A DNA stretch of 64,000 nucleotides from Rhizobacter sp. OV335 (GTDB taxonomy: Bacteria; Pseudomonadota; Gammaproteobacteria; Burkholderiales; Burkholderiaceae_C). Where the stretch lies: positions 110,308-174,307 of the forward strand of contig NZ_FRCQ01000013.1 in assembly GCF_900142965.1 (NCBI RefSeq), read 5' to 3'. Below are positions 29,161 through 38,462 of the stretch, in pieces. Within the stretch, counting starts at the first letter, position 1. The number at the start of each line of letters is the position of its first letter. Under the pieces are notes generated by a model. That model was not told the DNA's origin and did not search any database. It was given only the letters and a program-made list of their open reading frames with translations. Position numbers and translations under genes: made by a program.

Positions 29161-31001
29161 CGGTGCCGCGCTACCGGTCGGTTGCGCTCGGCGGCTCGTT
29201 GGCAGCCCGCTTCACGCCAGGCGACGACGGCAGCCTGCGCATCGAATCGACCGAGCCGCTGCAGCCACACCCGCAGCGCCTGACCGATCGCCTGCAGCAC
29301 TGGGCCGCACGGGTGCCCGAGCGCACGCTGGCCGCCAAGCGCGATGCCACCGGCACCTGGCGCCACCTCAGCTACCGCGACGCGGTGCACGGCGCGCGCA
29401 GCATCGCGCAGGCCTTGCTCGACATCGGCCTCGGCCCGGAGCGTCCTCTCGCGATCCTCTCCGACAACGACCTGGAACACCTGCTGCTGACGCTTGGCGC
29501 GATGTGGGCCGGCGTGCCGTGCGCGCCGATCTCGCCGGCGTACTCGCTGCTGTCGCAGGACCACGCCAAGCTGCGCCACATCCTCGGGCTGCTGACGCCG
29601 GGGCTGGTGTTCGCGTCGAACGGAGGCGCCTACGCCAGGGCGATCGACGCCGCGTTGCCGCCCGGCACGCCGCTCGCGCTGACCGGCGGCGCCGTCGACG
29701 GCCGGCACGCCTTGCACTTCGCCGACCTGCTCGCGACCACGCCCACCGACGCGGTGGACGAGGCGCATGCCCGCGTCGGCCCCGACACCATCGCGAAGAT
29801 CCTGTTCACCTCCGGCTCGACGCAGGCGCCCAAGGGCGTGATCAACACGCAGCGCATGCTGTGCAGCAACCAGCAGATGATCCTGCAGTGCTTCCCGTGC
29901 CTCGGCGAGACGCCGCCGGTGCTGGTCGACTGGCTGCCGTGGAACCACACCTTCGGCGGCAACCACAACGTCGGCCTGACGATCTGGAACGGCGGCACGC
30001 TGTACATCGACGACGGCAAGCCGACGCCGGCGCTGATCGGCCCCACGCTGCGCAACCTGCGCGAGATCGCGCCCACCGTCTACTTCAACGTGCCGAAGGG
30101 CTTCGAGGAGATCGCCAATGCGCTGGAGCACGACGCCGCGTTGCGCGACACGCTGTTCAGCCGCGTGCAGATGTTCTTCTTCGCCGGCGCCGGGCTGTCG
30201 CAGCCGGTGTGGGACCAGCTCGACCGGCTGGCCGAGGCCACCTGCGGCGAGCGTATCCGCATGCTGACGGGGCTCGGCATGACCGAGACCTCGCCGTTCG
30301 CGATCTGCGCCAACGGCGGCGACGTGCGCTCCGGCCACATCGGCCTGCCGGCGCCCGGCATCACGCTGAAGCTGGTGCCGAGCGGCGACAAGACCGAGCT
30401 GCGCTACCGCGGCCCGAACGTCACGCCGGGCTACTGGCGGCTGGCGTCGGCCGGGCATGTCGACGACGACGGCTTCTACGCGAGCGGCGATGCGGTGCGC
30501 CTGGTCGACCCGGCCGACCCGCAGCGCGGCCTCGCGTTCGACGGCCGCATCGCCGAGGACTTCAAGCTCGCGACCGGCACCTTCGTGTCGGTCGGGCCGC
30601 TGCGCGTGCGGGCCATCACGGTCGGCGACCCTTGCGTGCAGGACGTGGTCGTCACCGGGCTGAACCGCGGCGAGATCGGCCTGCTGGTGTTCCCGCGCGC
30701 CGACCGCTGCCGTGCGCTCGCCGGCCTCGCGGCCGACGCGCCGCTGGCCGAGGTGCTGGCCGCCGCGCCGGTGCGCGCGTTCTTCCAGCGCTGGATCGAC
30801 GCGCTGCACGACGCCGGCACCGGCAGCGCGACGCGCGTCGCCCGTGCGCTGCTGCTGGTCGAGCCGCCGGCGATCGACCGCGGCGAGGTGACGGACAAGG
30901 GTTCGATCAACCAGCGCGCGGTGCTGGCCTGCCGCGCCGCGCTGGTCGAGCAACTGCACGACGGCAGCGCACCGGGCCTCTTCCTTCCCGCCAGGTCATG
31001 A
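29157..31001 (+). CDS. Feruloyl-CoA synthase-like acyl-CoA ligase
   Basis: This ANL-superfamily ligase has 614 residues, the long form seen in feruloyl-CoA synthases. Adenylation motifs are ILFTSGSTQAPKGVINTQRM, WNHTFGGNHNVGL, GLGMTETSPFAICANGG and the acidic YASGDAVRLVDPADPQ; the C-terminal lysine is in DKGSINQRAVL. It likely activates ferulate, p-coumarate or another phenylpropenoid acid with ATP and CoA. It overlaps genes on both sides by 4 bp and shares an operon with a LIV-type importer. Confidence 0.85.
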   Translation: MTVPRYRSVALGGSLAARFTPGDDGSLRIESTEPLQPHPQRLTDRLQHWAARVPERTLAAKRDATGTWRHLSYRDAVHGARSIAQALLDIGLGPERPLAILSDNDLEHLLLTLGAMWAGVPCAPISPAYSLLSQDHAKLRHILGLLTPGLVFASNGGAYARAIDAALPPGTPLALTGGAVDGRHALHFADLLATTPTDAVDEAHARVGPDTIAKILFTSGSTQAPKGVINTQRMLCSNQQMILQCFPCLGETPPVLVDWLPWNHTFGGNHNVGLTIWNGGTLYIDDGKPTPALIGPTLRNLREIAPTVYFNVPKGFEEIANALEHDAALRDTLFSRVQMFFFAGAGLSQPVWDQLDRLAEATCGERIRMLTGLGMTETSPFAICANGGDVRSGHIGLPAPGITLKLVPSGDKTELRYRGPNVTPGYWRLASAGHVDDDGFYASGDAVRLVDPADPQRGLAFDGRIAEDFKLATGTFVSVGPLRVRAITVGDPCVQDVVVTGLNRGEIGLLVFPRADRCRALAGLAADAPLAEVLAAAPVRAFFQRWIDALHDAGTGSATRVARALLLVEPPAIDRGEVTDKGSINQRAVLACRAALVEQLHDGSAPGLFLPARS

Positions 31002-31450
31002 GCGAATCCCGCACCACGACGCACACGGTGGCCGTGAACTTCGGCGATTGCGACCCGGCCGGCATCGTCTTCTTCCCGAACTTCTCGCGCTGGATGGACG
31101 CGGCCTCGCTGTCGTTCTTCATGCAGTGCGGCGTGCCGCCGTGGCGCGTGCTCGAGCAGACGCGCGGCATCGTCGGCACGCCGCTGCTGGAGATCCACAC
31201 CCGCTTCCTGCAGTCGGTCACCTACGGCGAGACGATCACCATCGAGACCTGCGTCGAGGAATGGCGTGGCAAGGTGTTCGTGCAGCGGCACCGCGTCACG
31301 CGCGACGGCGAGCTGGTCTGCGAAGGCCGCGAGACGCGCATCTTCGTGACCCGCGACGCCACCGGCAAATTGAAGTCCATTGCGGTGCCGGACGACATCC
31401 GCGCACTGTGCCAGACAGAATCACGCCCCCGAACGGAGACACCCCCATGA
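30998..31450 (+). CDS. 4-hydroxybenzoyl-CoA thioesterase family protein
   Basis: The 150-residue hot-dog-fold protein opens NFGDCDPAGIVFFPNFSRWM, the catalytic-Asp motif of the 4HBT family. It overlaps the ligase by ATGA and the next gene also by 4 bp. It could release 4-hydroxybenzoate or a related acid at the end of a CoA-dependent side-chain route, or salvage CoA from stalled benzoyl-CoA, as described for a thioesterase of the Azoarcus evansii box cluster. The sequence does not decide. Confidence 0.88.
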   Translation: MSESRTTTHTVAVNFGDCDPAGIVFFPNFSRWMDAASLSFFMQCGVPPWRVLEQTRGIVGTPLLEIHTRFLQSVTYGETITIETCVEEWRGKVFVQRHRVTRDGELVCEGRETRIFVTRDATGKLKSIAVPDDIRALCQTESRPRTETPP

Positions 31451-32586
31451 AGCACCTGAAGACCTGGCTGGCCACCGCCGCACTGGCCGCCCTCGCGGCC
31501 GGCGCACAAGCCGACGTGACGATCGGCGTCAGCGTCCCGCTGACCGGCCCGACCTCGGCGCTCGGCATCCCGAGCAAGAACGGCATCAGCCTGTGGCCGA
31601 CCACGATCGCCGGCGAGAAGCTCAACGTGATCGTGCTCGACGACGCGACCGACCCGACCGTCGGCGTCAAGAACGCGCGCCGCTTCGTCACCGAGGACAA
31701 GGTCGACCTGATCGTCGGGTCGTCGGCGACGCCGATCGCGATCGCGATGTCGGACGTGGCCGCCGAGGCGCAGACGGTGCAACTGGCGCTGTCGCCGATC
31801 CCGCTGCCCGAAGGCAAGGGTGCCTGGACCTTCCGGCTGCCGCAGTCGACCGCGGTGATGGCGATCCCGATCGTCGAGCACTGGAAGAAGACCGGCGTGA
31901 AGACCTTCGGCTTCGTCGGCTACGCCGATGCGTACGGCGAGGCCTGGCTGAAGGACATCACCGCGCAGGCCACCGCGGCCGGCATCAAGAACGTCGGCGT
32001 CGAACGCTTCGCACGCGCCGACACCAGCATCACCGGCCAGGCGCTGAAGCTGGTCGGCACGAACCCGGACGCGATCCTGGTGGCAGCCTCTGGCAGTGGC
32101 GCGGCGATGCCGCACAAGGGCCTGGTCGAGCGTGGCTACCCGAAGGGCAAGATCTACCAGACGCACGGCGCGGCGACGCTCGACCTGATCCGCGTCGGCG
32201 GCAAGGACGTCGAGGGCTCGTTCGTCTCGTCCGGCCCGGCGCTGGTGGCGACCAAGCTGCCCGACAGCAACCCGAGCAAGGCGATCGGCGTGCGCTTCAT
32301 CGAGCAGTACGAGAAGGCGTTCGGCCCGAAGAGCGCGAACCAGTTCGGCGCGCACGCGTTCGACGCGGCGATCGTGCTCGAGAAGATCATCCCGATGGCG
32401 CTGAAGAAGGCCAAGCCTGGCACGAAGGAATTCCGCGCCGCGCTGAAAGAGGCGCTGGAGACGGCCGGCCGCATCCCGGTGTCGCAGGGCGTGCTGAACT
32501 ACACCGCGGCCGATCACTTCGGCTTCACGCCCGACACCGGCGTGCTGCTGAAGGTCGTCAACGGCGACTGGGAAGTCGTCAAGTGA
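31447..32586 (+). CDS. LIV-type ABC transporter substrate-binding protein (second system)
   Basis: The 379-residue periplasmic receptor has signal peptide [22 protein letters not shown] followed by [19 protein letters not shown]. The Peripla_BP_6 fold is indicated along the length. It overlaps the thioesterase gene by 4 bp, tying uptake to the ligase operon; an aromatic or phenylpropenoid acid is the likely ligand (inference). The longer frame upstream of 31447 is the shadow of the thioesterase. Confidence 0.92.
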   Translation: MKHLKTWLATAALAALAAGAQADVTIGVSVPLTGPTSALGIPSKNGISLWPTTIAGEKLNVIVLDDATDPTVGVKNARRFVTEDKVDLIVGSSATPIAIAMSDVAAEAQTVQLALSPIPLPEGKGAWTFRLPQSTAVMAIPIVEHWKKTGVKTFGFVGYADAYGEAWLKDITAQATAAGIKNVGVERFARADTSITGQALKLVGTNPDAILVAASGSGAAMPHKGLVERGYPKGKIYQTHGAATLDLIRVGGKDVEGSFVSSGPALVATKLPDSNPSKAIGVRFIEQYEKAFGPKSANQFGAHAFDAAIVLEKIIPMALKKAKPGTKEFRAALKEALETAGRIPVSQGVLNYTAADHFGFTPDTGVLLKVVNGDWEVVK

Positions 32587-32602
32587 CGTTGAACCTTCAC
32601 TG

Positions 32603-33640
32603 ATGGACCTCTCGATCGCGGGCATCCTGCTGCTCGACGGCGCGACCAGCGGTGCGGTCTACGCGCTGCTGGCGCTCGCGCTGGTGCTGGTGTTCGCGGT
32701 CACGCGGGTCATCTTCATCCCGCAGGGCGAGTTCGTCGCGTACGGCGCGCTGACGCTCGCGATGCTGCAGATGGGCAAGCTGCCCGGCACCGTGTGGCTG
32801 CTCGGGATCCTGGCCGTGCTGGCCGCGCTGCGCGATGCGTTCGGCGCGGTGCGCGAAGGCCAGTCGGCCGGCCGCATCGTGCGCGACGCCGCGCTGTCGC
32901 TGGCCGTGCCGGCCGTGGTGACGCTGCTTGCGCTGTGGGCCGCGCCGCGCCAGTTGCCGCTGCTGCTGCAAAGCCTGCTGACGCTCGCGATCGTCACGCC
33001 GCTCGGTCCGCTGGTCTACCGGCTCGCGTACCGGCCGCTCGCCGATGCATCGGTGCTGGTGCTGCTGATCGTCTCGGTCGGCGTGCATTTCGCGCTGACC
33101 GGCCTCGGGCTGCTGTTCTTCGGCGCCGAGGGCTTTCGCAACCCGAGCTTCTGGGACGAGCGCTTCCAGGCCGGGCCGCTGATGCTGTCGGGGCAGGCGC
33201 TGATCATCTTCCTCGTCTCGGCCGCGCTGATCGTCGGGCTGTGGCTGTTCTTCGGCCGCACGCTGCGCGGCAAGGCCTTGCGCGCGACGGCGGTGAATCG
33301 GCTGGGCGCGCGGCTGATGGGCATCTCGACGGATGGCGCCGGGCGCTGGAGCATGGGCCTCGCCGCGTTCATCGGCGCGCTGTCCGGCTTGTTGATCGGC
33401 CCGACCACGACGATGTTCTACGACACCGGCTTCCTGATCGGGCTGAAGGGCTTCGTCGCGGCGATCTTCGGTGGGCTCGCGAGCTACCCGGGTGCGGCGG
33501 CCGGCGCGCTGTTCGTCGGCTGGCTCGAATCGTTCGGCTCGTTCTGGGCCAGCGCCTACAAGGAGGTGATCGTCTTCACGATGATCCTGCCGGTGCTGCT
33601 GTGGCGCAGCTTCACGCATGGCGCGCCCGATGACGAGTAG
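32603..33640 (+). CDS. LIV-type ABC transporter permease (LivH-like, second system)
   Basis: The 345-residue membrane protein ([20 protein letters not shown]) has about eight or nine hydrophobic segments. The family motif appears as [17 protein letters not shown] and the ATPase-contact loop as [20 protein letters not shown]. It is longer than the usual 290 aa because of an insert around residues 60-115. It follows the binding protein by 16 bp and overlaps the next gene by 23 bp (or 11 bp if that starts at 33630). Confidence 0.9.
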   Translation: MDLSIAGILLLDGATSGAVYALLALALVLVFAVTRVIFIPQGEFVAYGALTLAMLQMGKLPGTVWLLGILAVLAALRDAFGAVREGQSAGRIVRDAALSLAVPAVVTLLALWAAPRQLPLLLQSLLTLAIVTPLGPLVYRLAYRPLADASVLVLLIVSVGVHFALTGLGLLFFGAEGFRNPSFWDERFQAGPLMLSGQALIIFLVSAALIVGLWLFFGRTLRGKALRATAVNRLGARLMGISTDGAGRWSMGLAAFIGALSGLLIGPTTTMFYDTGFLIGLKGFVAAIFGGLASYPGAAAGALFVGWLESFGSFWASAYKEVIVFTMILPVLLWRSFTHGAPDDE

Positions 33641-35396
33641 CCGCTGGTGCCTGCTCGCGTTCGCCGCCGCGCTGGCGCTGCTGCCGCAGTTGCCGGTGCC
33701 GGAGTTCTGGATCACGCAGCTGAACTACATCGGGCTGTACGCGCTGGTCGTGATCGGGCTGGTGCTGCTGACCGGCATCGCGGGGCTCACGTCGTTCGGC
33801 CAGGCGGCCTTCGTCGGCATCGGTGCGTACAGCAGCGCCTGGCTGACGCTGAACCTCGGCTGGTCGCCATGGCTCGCGGTGTTCGGCGGTCTGGCGCTGA
33901 CGGCGCTGGCCGCGCTGGTGCTGGGCTGGATCACGCTGCGCATGTCGGGCCACTACCTGCCGCTCGCGACGATCGCGTGGTGCCTGAGCCTGTACTACCT
34001 GTTCGGCAACCTGGAGGCGCTGGGCCGCTACGACGGCCTGCTGGGCATCGCGCCGATCGGTTTCTTCGGGGTGCCGCTGAACACCGGGCGCAGCTTCTTC
34101 TACCTGCTGTGGGCGCTGGTGCTGCTGGCGGCGCTGGCCGCCACGCAGCTGCTCGATTCGCGCAGCGGCCGCGCGCTGCGGGCGCTGAAGGGCGGCAGCA
34201 CGATGCCCGAGGCGATGGGCATCGACACCTTCCGCGCCAAGGTCACGGTGTTCGTGCTGGCCGCGCTGCTGGCCAGTCTCTCGGGCTGGCTGTTCGCGCA
34301 CTTCCAGCGCAGCGTCAACCCGTCGCCGTTCGGGCTGAAGATGGGCATCGAGTACCTCTTCATGGCGGTGATCGGCGGCGTCGGCCAGGTGTGGGGTGCG
34401 CTGGCCGGTGCGGCCGTCGTGAAGCTGCTGGAAGACCAGCTGCAGGTGCTGCTGCCGCGGCTGCTCGGCGGCAGCGGCAGCTACGAGGTGATCGTGTTCG
34501 GCGTGCTGCTGGTGCTGGTGCTGCAGTACGCGCGCGACGGGCTGTGGGCCGCGGTGGTGGCGCGGCTGCCGCGGCGCGCCCGACAGCGCGACTGGGCCGA
34601 TGCGGCGCCGCTGCCCGAGGCCGTGCGCCCGCCGCACGGCGAGCTGGTGCTGGACGTGCAATCGGTGCGCAAGGAGTTCGGCGGGCTGGTCGCGGTGAAC
34701 GACGTCAGCTTCCAGGTGCGGGCCGGCGAGATCGTCGGGCTGATCGGGCCGAACGGTGCCGGCAAGTCGACCACCTTCAACCTGGTGAGTGGTGTGCTGC
34801 CGCTGACGCGCGGGGAGGTGCGGCTGCGCGGCGAGCGCATCGACGGGCTGCCGTCGCGCGGCATCGCACGGCGCGGCGTGTCGCGCACCTTCCAGCACGT
34901 GAAGATGGTGCCCGAGATGACGGTGCTGGAGAACGTCGCACTCGGCGCGCACCGGCGCGGACAGCGCGGCGTGGTGGCGGCGATGCTGCGGCTCGACCGC
35001 GCCGAAGAGCGCCGCCTGCTGCGCGAGGCCGAGCGCCAGTTGCAGCGCATCGGCATGGCCGACCGCGCGGATGAGCTGGCCGGCAACCTGGCGCTCGGGC
35101 CGCAGCGACTGATGGAGATCGCGCGGGCGCTGAGCGCTGATCCGTCGCTGCTGTTGCTCGATGAGCCGGCCGCCGGGTTGCGCCACCAGGAGAAGCGGGC
35201 GCTGGCCGAGGTGCTGCGGCAGTTGCGCGCCGAGGGGCTGTCGATCCTGCTGGTCGAGCACGACATGGACCTGGTGATGGACGTCAGCGACCGCATCGTC
35301 GTGATGGAGTTCGGCACGCAGCTGATGCAGGGCACGCCGGCCGAGGTGCAGGCGAGCGAGGCGGTGCGCGCGGCGTACCTGGGGACGGAGCACTGA
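33618..35396 (+). CDS. Fused LIV-type ABC permease and ATP-binding protein (LivM-LivG fusion)
   Basis: This is a single 592-residue chain. Residues 1 to about 320 form a LivM-like membrane domain ([52 protein letters not shown]). From about residue 345 a LivG-like ATPase follows: Walker [10 protein letters not shown], degenerate signature [15 protein letters not shown], Walker [14 protein letters not shown] and VEHDMDLVM. The other two importers in the window have separate subunits. An alternative start at 33630 removes four residues. Confidence 0.92.
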   Translation: MARPMTSSRWCLLAFAAALALLPQLPVPEFWITQLNYIGLYALVVIGLVLLTGIAGLTSFGQAAFVGIGAYSSAWLTLNLGWSPWLAVFGGLALTALAALVLGWITLRMSGHYLPLATIAWCLSLYYLFGNLEALGRYDGLLGIAPIGFFGVPLNTGRSFFYLLWALVLLAALAATQLLDSRSGRALRALKGGSTMPEAMGIDTFRAKVTVFVLAALLASLSGWLFAHFQRSVNPSPFGLKMGIEYLFMAVIGGVGQVWGALAGAAVVKLLEDQLQVLLPRLLGGSGSYEVIVFGVLLVLVLQYARDGLWAAVVARLPRRARQRDWADAAPLPEAVRPPHGELVLDVQSVRKEFGGLVAVNDVSFQVRAGEIVGLIGPNGAGKSTTFNLVSGVLPLTRGEVRLRGERIDGLPSRGIARRGVSRTFQHVKMVPEMTVLENVALGAHRRGQRGVVAAMLRLDRAEERRLLREAERQLQRIGMADRADELAGNLALGPQRLMEIARALSADPSLLLLDEPAAGLRHQEKRALAEVLRQLRAEGLSILLVEHDMDLVMDVSDRIVVMEFGTQLMQGTPAEVQASEAVRAAYLGTEH

Positions 35397-35398
35397 GC

Positions 35399-36193
35399 AT
35401 GAGCGACGCGACCCCCACCCCTCCGTTCACCCTGAGCTCGTCGAAGGGTCGGGCTGAGCCTGTCGAAGCCCTCGAAGTCAACGAGCTCCACGCCGGCTAC
35501 GGCCGCGCCGAAGTGCTGCGCGGCATCCGATTGCAAGCCGCCGCCGGCAGCGTCGTCACCGTGATCGGCCCGAACGGTGCCGGCAAGTCGACGCTGCTGA
35601 ACGCGCTGATGGGCGTGCTGCCGTCGCGCGGCGCGATCCGCTGGCAAGGCAGTGCGATCGACGCGCTGCCGCTCGAGGCGCGCGTCGACCGCGGCATCGC
35701 GCTGGTGCCCGAAACCCGCGCGCTGTTCGGCAGCATGCCGGTCGAGGACAACCTGCGGCTCGGCGCATGGCGCTTGCGCCAACGCGGGCCGCAGGCGGCA
35801 CGCGACGCGATGGAACGCGTGTTCGCGCTGTTCCCGCGCCTGCAGGAGCGGCGCGGGCAGCTCGCAGGCACGCTGTCAGGCGGCGAGCGGCAGATGCTGG
35901 CGGTGGGTCGCGCGCTGATGGGCGAGCCGTCGCTGCTGATGCTCGACGAGCCGAGCCTCGGCCTCGCGCCGCTGGTGGTGCGCGAGATCTTCCGCACCAT
36001 CGCCGCGTTGCGCGCGACCGGCGTGACGATCCTGCTGGTCGAGCAGAACGCGCGCGCGGCGCTGGAGGTCGCCGACCACGCCTACGTGCTGGAGATGGGC
36101 GAGATCGTGCTGCAAGGCCCGGCGGGCGAGCTGGCGCGGGATGCGCGCGTGATCGACACCTACCTCGGCGCGGCGCGGTCTAGGGCCTGTTAA
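35399..36193 (+). CDS. LIV-type ABC transporter ATP-binding protein (LivF-like, second system)
   Basis: This 264-residue ATPase has Walker [10 protein letters not shown], signature LSGGERQMLAVGRAL and Walker B LLMLDEPSLGLAP. The N-terminus is about 20 residues longer than in relatives: residues roughly 9-25 (PFTLSSSKGRAEPVEAL) are the translation of two repeat units, and the normal domain begins at EVNELHAGYG. At the other end, the last residues (SRAC) and the stop come from the terminal repeat of the element starting at 36181, so the native stop was displaced. Confidence 0.9.
   Translation: MSDATPTPPFTLSSSKGRAEPVEALEVNELHAGYGRAEVLRGIRLQAAAGSVVTVIGPNGAGKSTLLNALMGVLPSRGAIRWQGSAIDALPLEARVDRGIALVPETRALFGSMPVEDNLRLGAWRLRQRGPQAARDAMERVFALFPRLQERRGQLAGTLSGGERQMLAVGRALMGEPSLLMLDEPSLGLAPLVVREIFRTIAALRATGVTILLVEQNARAALEVADHAYVLEMGEIVLQGPAGELARDARVIDTYLGAARSRAC
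35423..35472. repeat. Two REP-like hairpin units inside the livF-type gene
   Basis: Unit one (35423-35449) has arms ACCCT/AGGGT around TGAGCTCGTCGA; unit two (35450-35472) has arms GGGCT/AGCCC around TGAGCCTGTCGA. The stems differ from each other and from the copy at 25601 but stay complementary. The whole block is in frame and translated near the N-terminus of the ATPase. Confidence 0.75.
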
Positions 36194-36450
36194 CACTACG
36201 GGAAGGCTCGCGTGACTCATCAAAAGGGCACCCGCAAGGCGCACGGCGCAGCCCAGGCTTGCTGCCTGGGCAAGCCGTGCAACGCGGCGGGTGCCCTTTT
36301 GATGAGATCACCCTGCGGGCCGGTGCCTGCCAAGGCGCTGGGCCGCGTTGCGCCGCTTGCCCGGGCAGAGAGCCCGGGCCGCGCGTCGCGCCTTGCCCAG
36401 CGCCTTGGCAGGCACCGGCGCGAGCCTTCCCGTAGTGTTAACAGGCCCTA
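36181..36450. mobile_element. 270-bp MITE-like element with perfect 32-bp terminal inverted repeats and two inner hairpins
   Basis: The terminal repeats at 36181-36212 and 36419-36450 are perfect complements (TAGGGCCTGTTAACACTACG...). Inside are hairpin 1, with 20-bp arms at 36216-36235 and 36287-36306 and further pairing within, and hairpin 2, with 24-bp arms at 36320-36343 and 36395-36418 and an inner CCCGGGC/GCCCGGG. No transposase is encoded. The outermost TA on both sides could be a TA target duplication, as for IS630/mariner-type elements. It lies between a livF-type gene and marR and supplies the stop codon of the former. Confidence 0.8.
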
Positions 36451-36462
36451 CGGACCCCGCTG

Positions 36463-36906
36463 ATGGCGGAAGCCCTCGACACCTCGCGCCTGGAGCACCT
36501 GGTCGGCTATGCGGCGACGCGCGCCTCGGTGCAGCTGAAGCGCTCGTTCGTGCGCCACCTCGGGCCGCTGCAACTGAAGGCGGTGGAGTTCTCGATCCTG
36601 GTGCTGGTGGCGGCCAACGAGCGCGTGAACCAGAAACAGCTCGGTCAGGCACTGGACGTGTCGGCGCCGAACATGGCGGTGACGCTGGACCGCATGGTCG
36701 AGCGCGGCTGGGTGCTGCGCGAGCGCTGCAGTGACGACCGGCGCTCGCAGCGCATCGCGCTGACGCCGGCGGGGCGCAAGCTGACGACGCGCGCCGAGAA
36801 GATCGCCGAGACGATGGAAGACGACGCGCTGCAGGTCTTGTCGTCGCGCGAGCGTGCGACCTTGATCAAGCTGCTGATGCGCGTCGCGGCCGGTGCGGCC
36901 GACTAG
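36463..36906 (+). CDS. MarR-family transcriptional regulator
   Basis: The 147-residue winged-helix protein has recognition region NQKQLGQALDVSAPNMAVTLDRMVERGWV and wing RERCSDDRRSQRIALTPAGRKL. Ligand-responsive MarR repressors often control hydroxycinnamate and aromatic-acid operons, and this gene is last in the crotonase/ligase/importer operon, so it is the likely local regulator (inference). The 270-bp element ends 12 bp before its ATG, leaving no clear ribosome-binding site. Confidence 0.9.
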   Translation: MAEALDTSRLEHLVGYAATRASVQLKRSFVRHLGPLQLKAVEFSILVLVAANERVNQKQLGQALDVSAPNMAVTLDRMVERGWVLRERCSDDRRSQRIALTPAGRKLTTRAEKIAETMEDDALQVLSSRERATLIKLLMRVAAGAAD

Positions 36907-38462
36907 AGCGGCTTCAACTCGGGCCCGCGCAGCCCGATCAGCAGGGCGCGGCCGTTGTCGTCGATGCGGAACTCGCCGAAGCGCGCCCCGGACCAGCGCT
37001 GCGCTTCGCCCTCGCGGAAGAACCATGCATCGGTGACGAGGATCCAGTCGCCGCCCTTCGGCGTCAGCTCGACGCGCAGCTCGTCGGTGGCAAGCGGCGT
37101 GCCGTTGTCCAGCCGCAGCAGCGTCAGCACGTTGCGCTCATCGCGCCGGGCGATTGCGTGCGGGCGCTGCGCACGCAGCGGGTCGCCGTCGAGCTGCTGC
37201 TGCACGCTGAACGGCATGCGGAAGTTCAGCCGCATGAAGTCGCCCTGCATCAGCGAGCGCGGATCGGCCGGCGCGAGTTCGACGAACACCGGCTGGCCGT
37301 GGGCGATCAGCGATTCCTTCTGCCAGATGGCGAAGTTCGCGACGGCCAGCACGGCCACCGCGCAGATCGCGATGCCCCAGCGTTGCAGTCCGGCCGATGC
37401 CACGACCGGTGTCGCAGCCTCGCTCGACACGCGCCGCGGCGTGCCCCAACGCGCCAGCAGCGCGAGCACCACGCCGGCCGCCACCATCAGCAAAGCCTTG
37501 TGCGCGAGCGGCCACGCCAGTTGGTAGTAGAACGCGCCGATGATCCAGGCCGCGGCCACGCCAGCGGTGGCGGCCAGGCGCCAGCGTCGCGTGGTGATGC
37601 ACAGCGCGAGCGCCAGCAGCACCGCGCCGAGCGTCGGCATCAACCAGGCCAGCAACGCGAGCACCGCGGCCACGCCGATGAGCCACGGCTGGCGCAGGCC
37701 CGGCCAGCGGCGCGCGGCCCACAGCGCGCCGACGATGGCCAAGGTCAGCGAGGCCGCCTGCTGCAGCGCGCCGGTCCAGTGAGGTCCATCGCGATCGAAC
37801 CCGCGCGCGACGTCGTTGCCGAACTCACCGAGGTTCGCGCCGACCAGGAAGGTCATGCCGGCCCACCAGGCGAGGCCGCACAGCGTCGCGAGCAGCCAGC
37901 CGGCGCTGACCGGTTCGACGATGGCGGCGTGCTCCTGCGGGATGCGGCGCACCATCACGTGAGCCGCCAGCCAGGCCGCCGCGCATCCGTGCCACGCGAG
38001 CCAGAACACGCCGAGGCGCGTCGCATGCGAGCCGCGCCACGGGTCGATCGCCAGCGCGAGCGCCAGCATCACCGCCGCCAGCGCGCCGAGCAGCGCGCGC
38101 AGCCAGTCGGCATGCACCAGCACCGCGGCGGCAAGCGCAACCGCGCCGAGCGCCGCGAAGGCGAGGGCATCCGGTAGATCGCGGAACAGCCCGAAGGCGA
38201 GCGCGCCGCCGCCGACGATCAACCCCGGCACCGCGAGTTGCTCGACGAACAGCGGGATCTGCCGCGAATGCAGCACCACCAGCGAACCGGCCAGCACCAG
38301 CAGCCCGATCAGGTAGGGGCCCGCGCCGCGCGTGACGAAATCGCCGAACAGCATGCCGACGACGATGATCAGCGGCACGGCCGCGAGCCAGGCGCCCAGC
38401 CCGGTCAGCAGCACGACCGGCCACGGGCGGGTCTCGGAAGAGATCGTGAGGGAATCGTTCAT
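36903..38462 (-). CDS. DUF4401 and GDYXXLXY domain membrane protein
   Basis: The 519-residue protein has about ten hydrophobic segments (residues roughly 15-385) followed by a C-terminal soluble part with LMQGDFMRLNFRMPF, the GDYXXLXY motif, fused in one chain. Function is unknown in the family. Its start overlaps the end of the DUF2157 gene by ATGA, so the two membrane proteins are co-expressed. The 3' end overlaps convergent marR by 4 bp. Confidence 0.85.
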   Translation of the reverse strand: MNDSLTISSETRPWPVVLLTGLGAWLAAVPLIIVVGMLFGDFVTRGAGPYLIGLLVLAGSLVVLHSRQIPLFVEQLAVPGLIVGGGALAFGLFRDLPDALAFAALGAVALAAAVLVHADWLRALLGALAAVMLALALAIDPWRGSHATRLGVFWLAWHGCAAAWLAAHVMVRRIPQEHAAIVEPVSAGWLLATLCGLAWWAGMTFLVGANLGEFGNDVARGFDRDGPHWTGALQQAASLTLAIVGALWAARRWPGLRQPWLIGVAAVLALLAWLMPTLGAVLLALALCITTRRWRLAATAGVAAAWIIGAFYYQLAWPLAHKALLMVAAGVVLALLARWGTPRRVSSEAATPVVASAGLQRWGIAICAVAVLAVANFAIWQKESLIAHGQPVFVELAPADPRSLMQGDFMRLNFRMPFSVQQQLDGDPLRAQRPHAIARRDERNVLTLLRLDNGTPLATDELRVELTPKGGDWILVTDAWFFREGEAQRWSGARFGEFRIDDNGRALLIGLRGPELKPL

